Shown: piece after piece, positions 21,301 through 34,300 of the stretch
How the letters are laid out: each line of letters starts with the position of its first letter
How positions within the stretch are numbered: position 1 is the first letter of the stretch
DNA from: Liopterus haemorrhoidalis
Lineage: Eukaryota; Arthropoda; Insecta; Coleoptera; Dytiscidae
DNA length: 64,000 nucleotides
Assembly: GCA_963971575.1 (NCBI GenBank)
Contig: OZ020618.1
Span: 52,032,509 to 52,096,508 of the forward strand
Direction: 5' to 3'
Program-made: the position numbers and the translations under genes
Notes under the pieces: model-generated
The model's input: the letters and a program-made list of their open reading frames with translations, nothing else
What the model was told of the DNA's origin: nothing
The model's database searches: none

Positions 21301-23330
21301 GAAAATTCCGAAACCCAAATAAACGTGTTTATTACAATTACTAAAACCTTTTTTTAAAATTGTTGAATAACAAATTATAAGACGATTTTATGGAAATTTT
21401 GTTAAAAGAAAGATTCGTTAGAAGTTTTAAAACTCCTAAGAGATCCTAACTGGTTTTAAATGACGAAGCTTTATCCTATCTCTAAAATAGTTTACAAATA
21501 TGTGTTGGTGCATTTACGGTACTTATTTTCGGTAACCTACCTTAAATGATTCTTTTTGGAAGCTTGGAGTCGTGTTTATCAGTTCCATCTAATAATCTTA
21601 CATTACCTGCTTATCTTTAGAACCTTGTACATCCGACCATTTTCTGTGGATAATTAATAAGGCTATGCGGATGCGGATTTTGGATATAGAATACTTATCC
21701 GCACTTTACTTTGTTTACTTTAATCAATGAAAATAAATGAGTGGGTGCGGTTTTTACATATGCGAACGCAGCTATTGAAAAACTTGGAACCTGGAGAAGC
21801 CTTCTCCCACTAACATGGTACTGCTTGCTTGGCTCACCAGCTGTATGGGTATATAGCGTCGGTAGCTTGGTCGTCACCGTGCTGAATGGAACTTGTAGAG
21901 GAGTTGGCTAGGTTCCTCTGCCCGGATTCCGTACGAAGTCCATGTACTTATACTACTGATTGACCTAGTACGTAATTGTACTTAGTGATTTCAGCTATAA
22001 CACCGGCTGTATTAAATTGCGCTTCTACTTGTAAAAACCATATCTTTACGTTTTTCCGCCAAAATGGGGGTATTCTGACTGCAACTCTAGCGACACGATG
22101 ACCATTAGCACTAAATGTTGTTTGTTCCTCAGCTTCTCCTTCCAGCATCTTGTAATTGAAGATTATTTAGGTGAAAGTGAGGTGAAATATGTTCCGTAGC
22201 AGAGAGTATTTAATTCTCTGACCCGTTGCGCGGTTATAGCCCCGCGTACTGGCTTTCTTGACGTATAATATTTGCGATACCTCACAAAATCCAAATTGGG
22301 AGTTTTTTTTTTTTTTTTAAATTAATATACTGGTACGAATCACAACACTAAAGCCTGGAACAGAATGCACAGCGCGCTACGGCGTCAGCGCGGCGTCATT
22401 TGCGACAGCGTTGCGTAGCGCCGTTGAGAATTTTCGCCTGCACACAATGCAATCATTTTTAACGCCGTCAAGTGTCACTTGACAACCTATATCTGTGTTT
22501 ATACGTGCGCTTTCTTTTATTAAAAGTATAATGGATGATGAAGACTTGTGTGTGATGTTATTTATGTTGTATGCAAGTTATTTATACATACAAACACTTT
22601 ACCATTCAGTAAAAACTGAGGTTAGGTGTTCAGCGTCAACGTTCAGTGGCGTCAAAAGTTGGAAGTTGACGAACATTCAGTATCAAGGGCGTTCGAACGC
22701 CGGAGGACGTTGTTCATTCTGTGCACTTGCGTACGACAGCTTGGTTTTAACTTTCTTCTGACAGATATCGCCGTACGTACGCCGTTAACGCGTCGTAGAA
22801 CTCGGTGCATTCTGTTTCCCACTTTACGTTGAATCACGTCGCGGGTCACCAATTGTGGGTATTTGGTTAGGGTGACCATTCGTCCCGCTTTTTGCGGGAC
22901 TGTTCCCCATTTTGATTGGGTGTCCCGCATTAAGAAACAATATACCTCAAGAGCAATTGCTGAATGTTTTGAAACATTTTTATGATCGCTTAACATTTTG
23001 TATGCAAGTAAACGGAGAAACTTTTGAACATTAATTGTAAGTTTTTATTAGTTATTTATTTATTTATTTTTTTAAATTTGTATTTTCAATAAAATATTTT
23101 GATTTTACTAGTAAATATGTTTTTTTTCTATGTTTCAAATGAAAATGAACACAATTTAAAAAACTGTATCCACGTAAAAATGTCAAAACCTGTATCCGTG
23201 GTAATGACATAGTACATGTTGCATTAAAAAATAAATTCACTGTATGTATTTTTTTTTTCCAGCCTGCCCAGACCCAACGATGGGCCTACCCGCTGGGATG
23301 ATGTACCCTTACGAATGTATCGTCATATGA
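18326..23330 (+). CDS. Small secreted EGF-like protein, function unknown
   Basis: I do not recognise this gene. Exons 18326-18359, 19575-19721, 21098-21226 and 23263-23330 join in phase to 125 residues. Exon 1 encodes a signal peptide (MYRVLFLLVLLG). Exon 2 gives a Cys-rich segment with eight Cys between residues 13 and 55 (motifs CDGCDMDQWMNGC, CSCGYGC). Exon 3 encodes one EGF domain with the six expected Cys at 67, 72, 78, 89, 91 and 101 (QPCQHGGSC, GYKCRCEGTGYYGRNC). The tail has two more Cys (CPDPTMGLPAGMMYPYEC). No membrane segment or GPI signal is clear, so it is probably secreted. The large introns contain MITEs. All four exons have AG/GT borders and the same split phase, which supports the model; codon use is G+C-richer than the introns. 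Confidence 0.85.
19112..19312 (+). pseudogene. Possible transposase N-terminal remnant
   Basis: Open frame with FEYVESTVPNMTTNQFKVHF and LYPENFESF, a pattern (hydrophobic, F..HF.....FE) I associate with the N-terminal part of PIF/Harbinger-type transposases. The frame ends after 73 codons and has no partner. It is in intron 1 of the EGF gene. Assignment is weak. Confidence 0.3.
20037..20445. mobile_element. TTAAGCGGAACTA-type MITE, 409 bp, TA duplication
   Basis: Left end AGTCTGTTCCAAACGGTTAA and right end CCGTTTGAAACAGACTG are inverted repeats running on into GCGGAACTAGATTTTG / CATTTAGTTCCGC. Flanked by TA. In EGF gene intron 2. Relatives at 42635-42809 and 53973-54624. Confidence 0.85.
22345..22825. 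mobile_element. Inverted-repeat element with GGAACAGAATGCAC ends
   Basis: Left GGAACAGAATGCAC (about 22354) and right GTGCATTCTGTTTCC (about 22804) are inverted. Between them is a CpG-rich interior and a short frame beginning MDDEDLCVMLFMLYASYLY, which resembles the N-terminus of Harbinger-type proteins. No clear target duplication. In the last EGF-gene intron. Confidence 0.5.
22870..22960. mobile_element. hAT end fragment (TTAGGGTGACCATTCGTCCC)
   Basis: Starts TTAGGGTGACCATTCGTCCC and has GCGGGACTGTTCCCC and GGTGTCCCGC close by. It resembles one end of the elements at 9614 and 39138. No matching right end seen before the exon at 23263. Confidence 0.45.
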
Positions 23331-23908
23331 AGCCATCTCCAGCCCTATTGTTTATTATTACTACTAGAAGGGGAATTATGTGCACTATTTAAAATGACAC
23401 ACAGTTATTTCGTTAGGTGAATTTTTAAAAGGTTCAAATAAATAAGTAGATAGTTAAATTTCATGATTTACTTGTAATAAAATTTTACACAAAAAAAAAT
23501 CATACATTTTTTAACCCTTAACAACCAAATGTCATTTTGTTGAGACTTGGTTTCAACCCTTGCGGTTATAAATTAAGGGTGTGTTTCCATTTTCAATATC
23601 TGCAACTTCCTTATACGTATTTTTTAACTTTAGAAAATGATATAGAAAATTCCAAACTTATAAAAGATTATTTAAGCAGCTATTCTTTTTTTTTTGGTTT
23701 TGTTTTTTGTACTTTTGTATTTTTTTAATACTATTTAAAATATTACAATTTCTACTGTCAAAAGGAAAATAATAATATTGAGTTTTTATTCCTAGTATAC
23801 TCATAGAGTAATTTATTCGTTACTTGCAGAGTAACGTAGTTGCAGTTTTTAGTTTACGTTCTAGTCAACACAAGTGTACTTAAATGTCTTTTATACGTTA
23901 CTCTAAGA

Positions 23909-24219
23909 CAGTGGTTGCCAAACTGTATGCTCGCGACCCAAAAACTTAAAATCTATTATCATAGCGACCCATTGTAACTATACCCGTAATACCTACAGTA
24001 TGAACCAAATGCGCAGGTGTCGTTCAAAAAAAAAAGTATTTCGAGGAACGTGACAAGAAAAAAAAGGTATTTTAAACCTGACGAGCAAAACACCAAAAGG
24101 TATTTTGAGGTACCTGCCGGGCAAAAAACAACACTATTTAAGAAAATACGTGTCCGCGACCCACCAAAAAATGTTTGCGACCTAACTTTGTGTCACGATC
24201 CAGATTTTGGGAACCACTG
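23909..24219. mobile_element. hAT MITE (CAGTGGTTGCCAAACTG end), 311 bp, 8-bp duplication
   Basis: Starts CAGTGGTTGCCAAACTG and ends TTTGGGAACCACTG. Flanked by CTCTAAGA on both sides (23901-23908, 24220-24227). The interior has copies of a GACGAGCAAAAC / GGTATTTTAAACC-type unit. The frame 24017-24232 runs through repeats and is not a gene. Confidence 0.9.
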
Positions 24220-24655
24220 CTCTAAGATCTAGGAAAGAGTATCGACTCAATTGACGTTTGAATGTAAGTTGTTCACAATAAATAATTAGCGTTGAATTCT
24301 ACTCTGAAGAAGCACTGATAGACAGAGGGGGTCGTTTTTTTTTTTTTGTTAATACCTGATTTTATTACTCTCCGAAATGAAAACAAAATACAAACATGTG
24401 GATAATCCATGTATAATGACTATTTCAAATATCTTTATTTTGACTGCGATGTCTATTTTAAAGCTGTCCGATGCAACGCCCAAATCGTTCGATTCAAAAT
24501 AATATCGGTGTCTTTAATGCAATTATCACAGAATAAAATATACTTAACGATGACACTGAATATAGAGACTTGACAAGAATAGCCACTCTGTACATATAAA
24601 ACATAAAGGCGCATCATAAGATCGGAAACCATTGAGACCCAATTTTTTTATCTAC

Positions 24656-25203
24656 TAAAGTGGGTTTTACACGATTCAATTTATTGATCAATTAATTGAA
24701 AAAGTTGACATTCAATTAATTGATGTGTGTAAAGTGTAAAAATTTCGTCAATTAATTGATCCATTAATTGACAAAAAAGTTGAACAATTTATTTTGAAAA
24801 TAGAACAAGTTCTATTTTTCATCAATTTTTTAGGGAATTCTAGGTATATTTTTATCTGTAAAGATATTGCCAACTGTTTAGTTGTAGCATAACCTCTAAA
24901 TATATTGTTTGTGTTTCGTTTTCAAATGTGACAGGACTTCTAACGTTCTAATTTACCATCATCTAGGTTAATTCTTTTGTTATTGTTCACAGCTCGTAAA
25001 TTTGTGAAGGTTTTTTCAATATTTTCATTCTGATAAATATGTCAACATGTTTTACAGTTGGTAATGTAAAACTTTTCAAAAAAATTGATAAATAAATTGA
25101 TGTGTTTAAAGTGAAGGGTTTTGTTTCCAAGGTTACCGATAAATTTTTCAATTAATTGACAAAAAACTTGATCAATTAATTGAACTGTGTAAAACCAACT
25201 TAA
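24656..25203. mobile_element. Inverted-repeat element (GTGGTTTTACAC ends) split by a second repeat
   Basis: Ends AAGTGGGTTTTACACGATTC and AACTGTGTAAAACCAACTT are inverted repeats. The interior is rich in TCAATTAATTGA motifs on both sides. The middle (24838-25045) is the ~205-bp repeat also present at 1600-1806, evidently inserted later. Confidence 0.7.
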
Positions 25204-25631
25204 AGTAACAAATAATAAAGTTTTTGAATAATAAAAAAGTTAAGATAGAAAGTTTAAACAAGTCAACAGTATATGAACTATATCGTACGAAAAAAACTCG
25301 CAGTTGGCCATTGAAATTTTGAATATGTTTTATTTATTCTACCACTGAAGTTTGCAGCTGTTTATGTAGATTGCATTTTTTTAACGCTTGTTCATTAATA
25401 AAAATCGCAGCAGGCTATGGAAAATAATGGTATGTGCGTTGTGTTTACTTTGGTTTTACATAACATCAATTATTACTATAAATAATATTAACAACTATTA
25501 CTTAATTATAAACATTGCATTTAAAATACTACAATAAAAAAGTTTAATTCATATTCTAGTTGTTTGATATTTGTGTACATTTTATAATTTAGACGACGTT
25601 ATGAGTGCAAATTTTACCATGTGGTCTAAGA

Positions 25632-25927
25632 CAGTGTTTCTCAACCAAAAACGCACCGCGGACCTGTATAATATAAAATTTTCTAACGCGGACCACTAAT
25701 AATAATTGTTGGTTCATTTTTTGCAAGAAAACAAATATATTTAATGTGCTATTAAAGACATTTATTTTATTTGTAGAAAATCACAGAAAGTCTACAGAAA
25801 ATAAACAAAATATAAATTATTTACATAAAAAATGTGTATAATTAAAAAAAAAAAACTGCAGGAACACATACAAAAACTTTCGCGGACCACTAAATTTTTT
25901 CTGGGGACCACCTGTTGAGAAACACTG
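25632..25927. mobile_element. hAT MITE (CAGTGTTTCTCAACC end), 296 bp
   Basis: Starts CAGTGTTTCTCAACC and ends TTGAGAAACACTG. Inside each end are ACCGCGGACC and CGCGGACCACT. Flanks GTCTAAGA and ATATAAGA agree at six of eight bases, as in an aged duplication. A second family member is at 30079-30314. Confidence 0.85.
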
Positions 25928-27039
25928 ATATAAGACATAAAAGTCATACTTATTTCTGTCCACAGATAACTACACAAAGGGCGTTTTACAAACAATATTT
26001 TTAACACTTAACATTTGTTTAAAATGGTAAAGGTGATACACAGCAAGCGGCATCCTTGTATCCTTGTTGGGTCATAAACATTAATTATTGACTACGCGGC
26101 GCCCGATATATTTTTAGTTCTTCTAAAACGCGAAATTTTTTCATGTTAAAACGTTTTTTGTTTCATGTTAAAAGAAAATGAATGTATAAAATCACATCAT
26201 TTTGTCAGAACCAGAATATATTTTTTCATGTTAAGTTATTTTTCATGCTACAGCTTTTCTTGTTAAGTCTCCATATTCAATGAAGATGAGAAAATAATGG
26301 ACCGATGCGTTTACACAAATCGACAAACATAATCTATGATAAAACAATGCATAAACACATCAGAGACCTCTATGTTAAAATGATAAAAAAAAAACACACA
26401 TCAACTGCGCTCAGTTACTCCGAAGACCAACTGTAAAGAAACTGATGACGTAATTATCTTTAGAGTTGGCCCAAGGTGTGCATTGAAAATTACAGTAATA
26501 GTCATTTTGGGATACTGCACTAAAGTACTATTCACATAATTGAAAGAAAAAACATCAAAATCCCTATTTACAAAATTTATGAAAACTGTATATATACATA
26601 TGAAAGAAAATATATCTACAAATAATGTCACTTTACTTTGTTACTATAAAATGCCTTACCTTAAAAATACTTTTACGTCCTGAACAGTCTGGCGCGACGA
26701 CCAGCCAGGGTCGACTGTGACATGGCGCGCCAGAACGAACGGACGCTTTTAGAACTAGCGCACATGACCGGTCCTTCTCCACCAACCGGTTTAAATTGTT
26801 TAATACTCTTGAATATACCACATGCTCTATGAGTGAGTGCACGAAATTTTGTTTAAAAATGCAACTTACAGATTTTTTTGCGATATAGTCACCCTTTAAA
26901 ATGAAACCAATATAAATAAAAGTATTCGCGCGCTAACGACTAAATTTTTATGTTCCTCATTATAAACAATCTCAAAAAATTAATTTCTTAAGTAGACTAT
27001 CGAAGAAACTTTCCATTTCCACTCTTATTAATCTCTAAT

Positions 27040-27485
27040 ACAACCACACTTTGATTACTGCGGTACTATTCTATATTTAATGAATAAAACTTGCATAGAT
27101 CGTCTGCAAAAGCTTCAGAATCGTGGCATGAGGGATATTTTTCAAGTGTCAAAGTATACACCTATTAAAAGTATGTGTAATATGTTAAATTGGCTTTCTG
27201 TAGAAGACAAATTATTTTATGGAGCAATGTTGTTTATCTAACAACTTTTAACAGGTGTATTGCCAGAATATTTGCAAAAAAATATAATTTTCAATAAAGA
27301 TGTGTACAACTACCTAACCCAAAATGCTAACTGAGGGTGTTAAAAAATAAAAGTACAAATGATAACCAGATTTTTTGTAAATGTTTCAAACAATTTAATA
27401 CTTTACCATTTAGCTTAAAATTTGAGTAGAAATTTAAAGCAATTTACGAGAGATTTGTTTTCATTTTTAATAAATAAGTGTTAAT
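27040..27485 (+). pseudogene. Non-LTR retrotransposon (LINE) fragment, end of the reverse transcriptase ORF
   Basis: Read on the plus strand with several stops: IDRLQKLQNRGMRDIF, KYTPIKSMCNMLNWLSVEDK, LFYGAMLFI, LLTGVLPEYLQKN, NLKQFTRDLFSFL. This is the conserved region downstream of the reverse transcriptase core in Jockey/CR1-like LINEs. It is broken by stop codons and a frameshift, and is not flanked by any intact part of the element. Confidence 0.75.
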
Positions 27486-27529
27486 GAAAAGACTAAATTT
27501 CTAATTATATTATAATATACAGTCAGCGC

Positions 27530-28010
27530 TGTGAATCGTAAAATATTTCATTTATAAACAGAACTATCTTAACAAAAAAAAAAACTATACAATAAAAATT
27601 GTTTTTAAGAAAACAAATCTTATTTGTTCTCTGTATTTTTTCAATTTGATGAATTGGTAATTACGGGGGGTAATTACCAATTAATTGGTAATTATGAATT
27701 GGTAATTACCCTAAAACTAAAATATTGAAATATTTAACTTATTCTCTTCACATCAAAAATGAATGTAAGAAAATTTGTTTAGAACGAAGAAACATTCCTT
27801 TTGATGAAAAAATAAATTAAAACAAGTAGAAAATCAAAAAATTAAACGATATTTTTATATTTATGGACAAAATTCAAGCTTCACGTGTATATAACATATA
27901 CGATAAACAAAAACGTCCCGTTAGCAGACAGATGACGTGTAGCTTCGCTATTTTTCCCACCACTACAAGTTACGAGACAACATTTACTTTAATAATCTTG
28001 TGTGATCAGC
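27530..28010 (+). repeat. Dispersed repeat, second copy at 58150-58600
   Basis: Shares TTTATAAACAGAACTATCTT, ATGAATGTAAGAAAATTT, AACGAAGAAACATTCCTTT and ACTTTAATAATCTTG with 58150-58600. This copy has an extra palindromic insert at about 27655-27710 made of GGTAATTACC-type motifs. Its end (TTACGAGACAACATTTACTT) is also found inverted at about 57675. No coding. Confidence 0.7.
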
Positions 28011-30078
28011 TTTTTCTCGCTCAGAATGGCTGAAAACAACCGAAAAATTTCTTGGGATAAGCACAACAGTCCTATAATATAATAAATCGACTTTTAGTTA
28101 GTCTAGCTAGTTACGAACGCGAAGCAAAAGATCACAAATACTGTCTTCTCTCTAAAATACTTTGTCAACTGTTTATTAACTTTGTTCTTAGTGTTATTAC
28201 ATGATTTGTGATTTTTCTGTCGTTCGTGTGTGCACTCAATCAATGATTAGCGGTTGTTGATGTAAAACAAAACCGTCCTAGCGCGCTAGCTCTCAAGGAT
28301 AATTTGAAACAAACAGTTCGCAGGAGCAGTGCAGTTCGAGGGCTTCTTGCATCCCGATGGGCAATGCATGGCCAGACAGTATATAACGGACTATATGAGC
28401 TCCTATATAGACGTACATCAGACCCATCGATCATTCAGCAATCGAAGAGTTCATTTTTCTAGTTTCTTAGTGTAAAACAATGCATAATTATCAAGTTAAC
28501 CTATTTTTATAATTCATTGTATTGATCGTAGCCAATGGATTATCGTTTATTTATTAATATTATTATTTTTTTTGTTATATATAATATTTTTTTCTTTTAG
28601 ATAATTTTTAATTTTTGTAAAGCGGTGTTTTTTTTAGAAGCAGTTATAGCACATCCAATAGGGAACATACATTGAAAATTTTCACAGTTACAGTCCCAAA
28701 ACAGTTACAATTTTTAAAATATACTAAGTTTTTTTTTTTTTTTTTTAGCCTAACATTTTGGTGTTTCCTTATCCTAATTCAGTACCTCAAGTCACAGCTT
28801 TGTTCCACAAACTACTAAGCCCTTCACTTAGTAAGCTGTTTTTATATAACTTTGTACAAATTCTCCTACCATTTATATATTAGAAATACAAAAAAAAAAA
28901 TCTATTTTTCCTAACATGCATCAAAACATAATTAAATCAATTTATAATATTAAACTTTTCAAAAATTACGGTCCCGCAGAGACAAATCAAGTCAACATCG
29001 ATCACCAGATAAATCAGGGTTTCTCAACCAGTGTGTCGCGACACACTGGTGCACTCATTCTTAAAAAACATATACTTCGTGAAACCGGACGAGCAAAAGA
29101 AAAAAACAAGTCCTGTAATTATCAAAAGAGCCATATTTGGATACTCAAAGGGCCAGATCTGGCTCAAGAGTCATATATTATTATTTTCTAAATAAATATT
29201 AGAACAATGACCGTATTAATAAGCGTGCATTACTATATAACGCTTGGTTATGTCAAAACGGAAATATAAAATCAAAATTTACTATGGAACCGGCCCGTTT
29301 CGATTAACGAAGCGTTATACAATAATGAACGTTTATTAATACGGGCATATGAGAAGTATCAAAATGTCCTATAATTTCAAAAACAAATTATTAATAATTA
29401 TTTTAAAAAATCCTTAAAAAACATGGTTTAGTACAGGTTAAATAGAATAATTGAGGCACCTAAATAAACTTAATAAAAAAAAAAAAAAATAGAGTAATTC
29501 TTTACCATGCTGATAAGTTTTCTCAATAACGCAATATTTTTCTTTCGTGCCACCGTTGCCGGATTGTAAACGCGTGTAATTAGTGAAAACGCGGTGCAAA
29601 AGATTATTCATTTTTGTTCGATACTTTTCCCATTTAATTTCAGTAAACAACAAAAGAACATAAAATTCCGTATAATGGTTTCATTGACAAATTCGATACA
29701 TTTGCAACATTTGGCAAAACCGCTCTTATTTCCTGTAAAATAAATACTGCAAACTAACACTTGAACGCTCTATGTAACAGAACTAAACAGGGTTTTTATT
29801 TTCTTAAGTTGTGATAAAGGTTTTGTTAAATAAAATGATCAAAAACCTCATGGAATCGTTAAAAGTTACTAGGTTTTAAAATATAGTTCCACTTAAACCA
29901 AAAAGACAGACTTTATAACTAAAGTGTGTCGCTAACAAAAAAAAAAGGTTGAGACACAACACTCCGATAAAACAATAAGTGTGCATCTCAAAATAACATT
30001 TTGGTGATATTACTTGACCATTTTTAAAGTAAAACGTTCTTAGTTTTACTTTAAAAATATTTTGTAAATTGCCTAACA

Positions 30079-30314
30079 CAGTGTTTCTCAACTGAAAACG
30101 TACCGCGGACCAGTAAATTATTTAATTTTCTACTGCGGATACCGATGTAAACTATACATATATCTTAGTAATAAAAAATTACTGAAAAATGAACAAAATA
30201 CACGGAAAATGAACAAAAGATCATAAAAAAATTATCAAAAAATCTCAAAAATAATAATATATAAATCTTTCGCGGACCACTAAAATTTTGCTAACCAACG
30301 GTTGAGAAACACTG
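30079..30314. mobile_element. hAT MITE (CAGTGTTTCTCAACT end), 236 bp
   Basis: Starts CAGTGTTTCTCAACTGAAAA and ends GGTTGAGAAACACTG; internal ACCGCGGACC and CGCGGACCACT as in 25632-25927. Flanks match poorly, so the insertion is old. Confidence 0.82.
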
Positions 30315-30958
30315 GTCTACAATTTCAATTTAGTGAAACCGTAGAACAAAAACTATAAAAGATAGAAATGTGCGGTAGGAATCTTTTTAAACACGATCTA
30401 GTGAGTTGCTCTGATGAGACCGTAACGGCATAACAAAATAAAAGAACCAGCATTACACACAAAGACAGTTTCACCCCAAATGGAATCTGACGTAGACATT
30501 GGATGTACGTTCCCTATTCTCTTGACTGTCGTACTGTTGACCGATAACAATTATTTAAACATAGCTACTATCTAAATATTGGTGTGTATTTATATCAAAA
30601 AAAAAAAGAAAAAGAAAAAAAAATCATTCACTTCCCTCCCTATTCTTCAAATCTCAATTACTTGTTCACTTAAAACTTAAAACATATTTTTTTTTGTTTT
30701 ATTTTTGTTTTGTTTTATTTTATTTTTTACTTAATAATATTTTTTCATTATGAATACGATTTTTTCATTTTCGTCAAATGCCTTAACAGGTAGTTTTATA
30801 ATCAGACTATCATTTAACCAAATGCTACACGTTATGGGTGATGTTTTGAAGAGGCCAGACATAGTTAACACTCGAGTTTACCTGATGATGACGATGATGG
30901 AGACGTGCACAGCGTGGGGACGTGCACAGCGGGGGTTGAGGGGGACGCGGACAATGCT

Positions 30959-31313
30959 TCACTCAGCGGGCGGCATGCCGACGATGCGCGGCACGCGGCA
31001 CTCCGCCGAGAAGCCCTTCTGGCCGGCCGGGCCGCGAGGCTGTCTCAGTACCACCAGCTTCGGCCCGGACTCATCCAGAGAGATCGTACGTAACCGACTG
31101 ATCAGACGTTCCGGACGAGCTTGCACATCGCTGCAACAAACACAAAATCAAACATCACCGCAAACACAATTATAACACAATGTCCGTAAACACCAAATTC
31201 AAGACAATAACATTTAAAACTGAGGCATCGGTCCATGTTCCGTATAATTCCACCACAAGCAGCTAGTTTTAAGCTAGCTACAGAAAAAGCACAAGCTAGT
31301 TAGACGGAGCGTC

Positions 31314-31351
<38 letters not shown>

Positions 31352-34300
31352 ACATAATATTTAGATTCACATTTTTTTTTTTTTAATTTTTGGCCTTTGC
31401 TGCTGTGGCAATTAGCCAGGACGATTTTTTATTTGAGAAAATTTCCATGCCTGAACGGGATTCGAACCCGAGACCTTCGCAACGCAGAACACATGTGTTA
31501 CCACTACCCTACGCCGGTCAGCAGATTCACACTTGTCTTTTCCAAAAAAAAAATTATCCAAAACTGATATTTAAATAAGTATCGGATGATCCGTTCTGAT
31601 ATCTAAGTAATTATTTGATAAGTGTTTCTTAATATTTAATTTGTATAAACGTACTTAAAGAAAAACTTTAATAAAATTTCAGTATTTATATGGTTAAATT
31701 TACATTTAAGGGCCGGTTTCTGAGAACTTATCTTCTATACTTAAAAAAATGCGTGTAAGAAGATAGGAGCTGTTTGTCCTTGCTTCGGATTGGTTTAGAA
31801 CGTCATTCCTATTACACTGTTAAAATAGTGTTTTTAGTCCAAGTTGACACATGTTCAGTGTCGTATATTGGAAATATATATTATTTTATTTTTTTCGTAT
31901 ATTTTGTTATTATTTACATATTTAGATTTATATTTATATTCTTGGCGTAGATTTTATGGAGAAAATTCTCCATGTAATTTGTTTTTACGCAGTTATATAT
32001 TTTTTTAGGTTATCTGACATACAAATATTTTTTGACACTTGACAATTAACAGATCAAGATAGAAGACTAATGTGAGGCCAAAAGACTGCCCATCTGATAT
32101 TGCCCAAAGAAGTTATTGATATAATTTTTAGACCTTCATATATACATATATTTTTAATTTTTATTTACAATAAATATTTAAATTAGAAACTTTAGCTCTG
32201 AAGATATATTGTTTGTTTTATTTCTTTATTTAAACTCTTTATACTCTCTTTTTATATATAGTACATAAATTTTAAAAAATAATATTTTATTAACTTTTCA
32301 AATTTCCCATTAAACTGAATATATGTGGTATAAATAACGTAAGTGTATTATCTGCCTTGTTTATTTCAATATCTTATTAACGTTTTTTATATTAAAAAAA
32401 AAAAAAACACTTGCTAACCCAGTTACTACGCCCATGCCCTATTTGTAACTTATTTTAAATTTCCCGCTATACTGTATTTCTCCAGTGTAAATCGTACTCG
32501 GTTCGCAGCGCTATCTACTTTTTTCTAATTTGAAATAGACCATAGTAAACTATAATCAAATGGTTAGAAAATGGTTGCTATGGTAACTTATGGGATTATA
32601 TTGTAACCGAGTTTAACCATAAGATCAAAGTCGGCCAAGCTTTAAGAAACCGGCCCTAAATTGTATAAATATGTTGAAGAACATTAACTTTATAAAAAAC
32701 GATCGAGTTACACAAAATGTCAATTATCTTCCAACCCATCAATTTCATGTTTGAAATTCGTCCGTGTTGGACAACCACAAATGCATGAATGATTGCTATT
32801 CTTTTTGTTTCCTACTGTTACACATATACTCTATTCTAAACATACAACCTAGTTCCAGCTTGATTCTAATTTAAACTGGTGGAATTGTATGGAACATTTG
32901 TCGATGCATCGATTCAGTAATTCAACGTCATCGAATATACGACTCATGAGTTTTGACTAACATGGTAAATATCTCGAGCTGTACAAACACCTACTTTGTT
33001 TACATGCTTACTAAACTGGAAGTATTTTAAAACCGGATTCAATAAAAATCAATATATACAAGTGTTAACATGCCGAAGTTCTATAAAGGATAATTAGGTA
33101 CAAAGTATTTAGAATTTATGGTATTAGGGAATTTATTTCCATCCTATTTTAAAATTTTCAATTGATGTTAAATATTTAAAAAAAAAAAAAAAATCAGGGA
33201 CCCTAGAACTCATGAAAACAGGTCTATTTTACCACAAAAAATGACACGAATAGGATGGTATTTTCTAATCCTTGCTCACACCAGATATGACAACAATTTT
33301 ATATATATTCAGAGGTATAGTCCGTACCAAATTAGTTTTGAAGATCGCAATAAAATAATAAAAGTTAGGGAACTCATAGAATTACAATAGAAGTGATATA
33401 ACTAGGCGTGTCAACCCATAGCCGTACAGATTAGTTTTTCACATTACGCATCTTACTTAAACGTATGTATGCGCCACTGACGGTTGACTGTTTACAACGT
33501 GTTTGTAAACATGAAGCCTAGTTCTTTTGTAGTTTAACAATGTGATTAGAGTTATACGGGATAATTGTTTTATGCCGATCTTCAAAAATAATATGGTATG
33601 TTGTATAACATTGCACAAAGCCGTAACTAGCTTTTCCTGGGCCCTGTATAAATTTGTAAAAAAGTGCAAAACAAAAGTTGGTCACTATCTGCCTTGGTCG
33701 CCCCTTCGTCCTGGGCCCTGTGCCCGTGCACGAGCCTAGTTACGGCCCTGGCAGCGCATGTATCTAAGTAACATTAAAATATATAAGTTTCTCCTTCTAT
33801 CATCTCGGACATAAGTACATCAAGGACATGCTACAGGACAACTGTCACTCTAGAGATCTGAGACACAGAATATAAAGAGAAGAATGCAGTACAGACGACC
33901 CCTGCACTGTGGATGGGTGGAAAATATAACATATGTATTCTTCCATCGAACAGACATGCAGACAGACATCCGGAAATACTCACTGCATATTCCACATTCT
34001 ACTGGATTTCACAAATCCATTGTACCAAACAAGAACCAAACAATTTATATAAATATTTGTCACTAATTATCAATTAGTATGTACCGTAAATATAAAAGAC
34101 TAACTAGATATTTAGTTAGTGATTAGTAATGATTTTCGCTGCTAGCTAATTATTTAAGGTACACTTTATTAAAATGACAGTTCTGTTTAAAACCATAACC
34201 TCAATATTTACTGCTTTTCTATACATCACATACATATGTACAGTGAAACCTCTATCTATCGTTTTTGAAGGGACCTATTAAAATAAACTATGGATGCGGG

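Larger units (their letters stand above)
23331..30958. other. Intergenic region between EGF gene (+) and CSDE1 (-), transposon remains
   Basis: 7.6 kb between the two stop codons; I see no host exon that I can support. It holds hAT MITEs (23909, 25632, 30079), a composite element (24656-25203), a LINE fragment (27040-27485) and a dispersed repeat (27530-28010). 28030-28480 contains CpG-richer unique-looking sequence with no recognised product. CSDE1 3' UTR probably lies within about 30700-30958, where minus-strand AATAAA (TTTATT on plus) occurs. Confidence 0.55.

Noticed and set aside
26633..26842. Minus-strand frame in a CpG-rich patch with a possible GT donor (RSCALVLKASVRSGAPCHSR)
   Set aside because: No recognisable product, no partner exon; could be a non-coding first exon but I cannot support it.
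28026..28082. Short frame MAENNRKISWDKHNSPII resembling the start of a SANT/MADF-type protein
   Set aside because: Only 18 codons with no continuation; too little to call.
30750..31175. Plus-strand frames of 141 and 62 codons, rich in Arg and Gly
   Set aside because: Shadow of the last CSDE1 exon, which on the minus strand matches the CSDE1 C-terminus closely.
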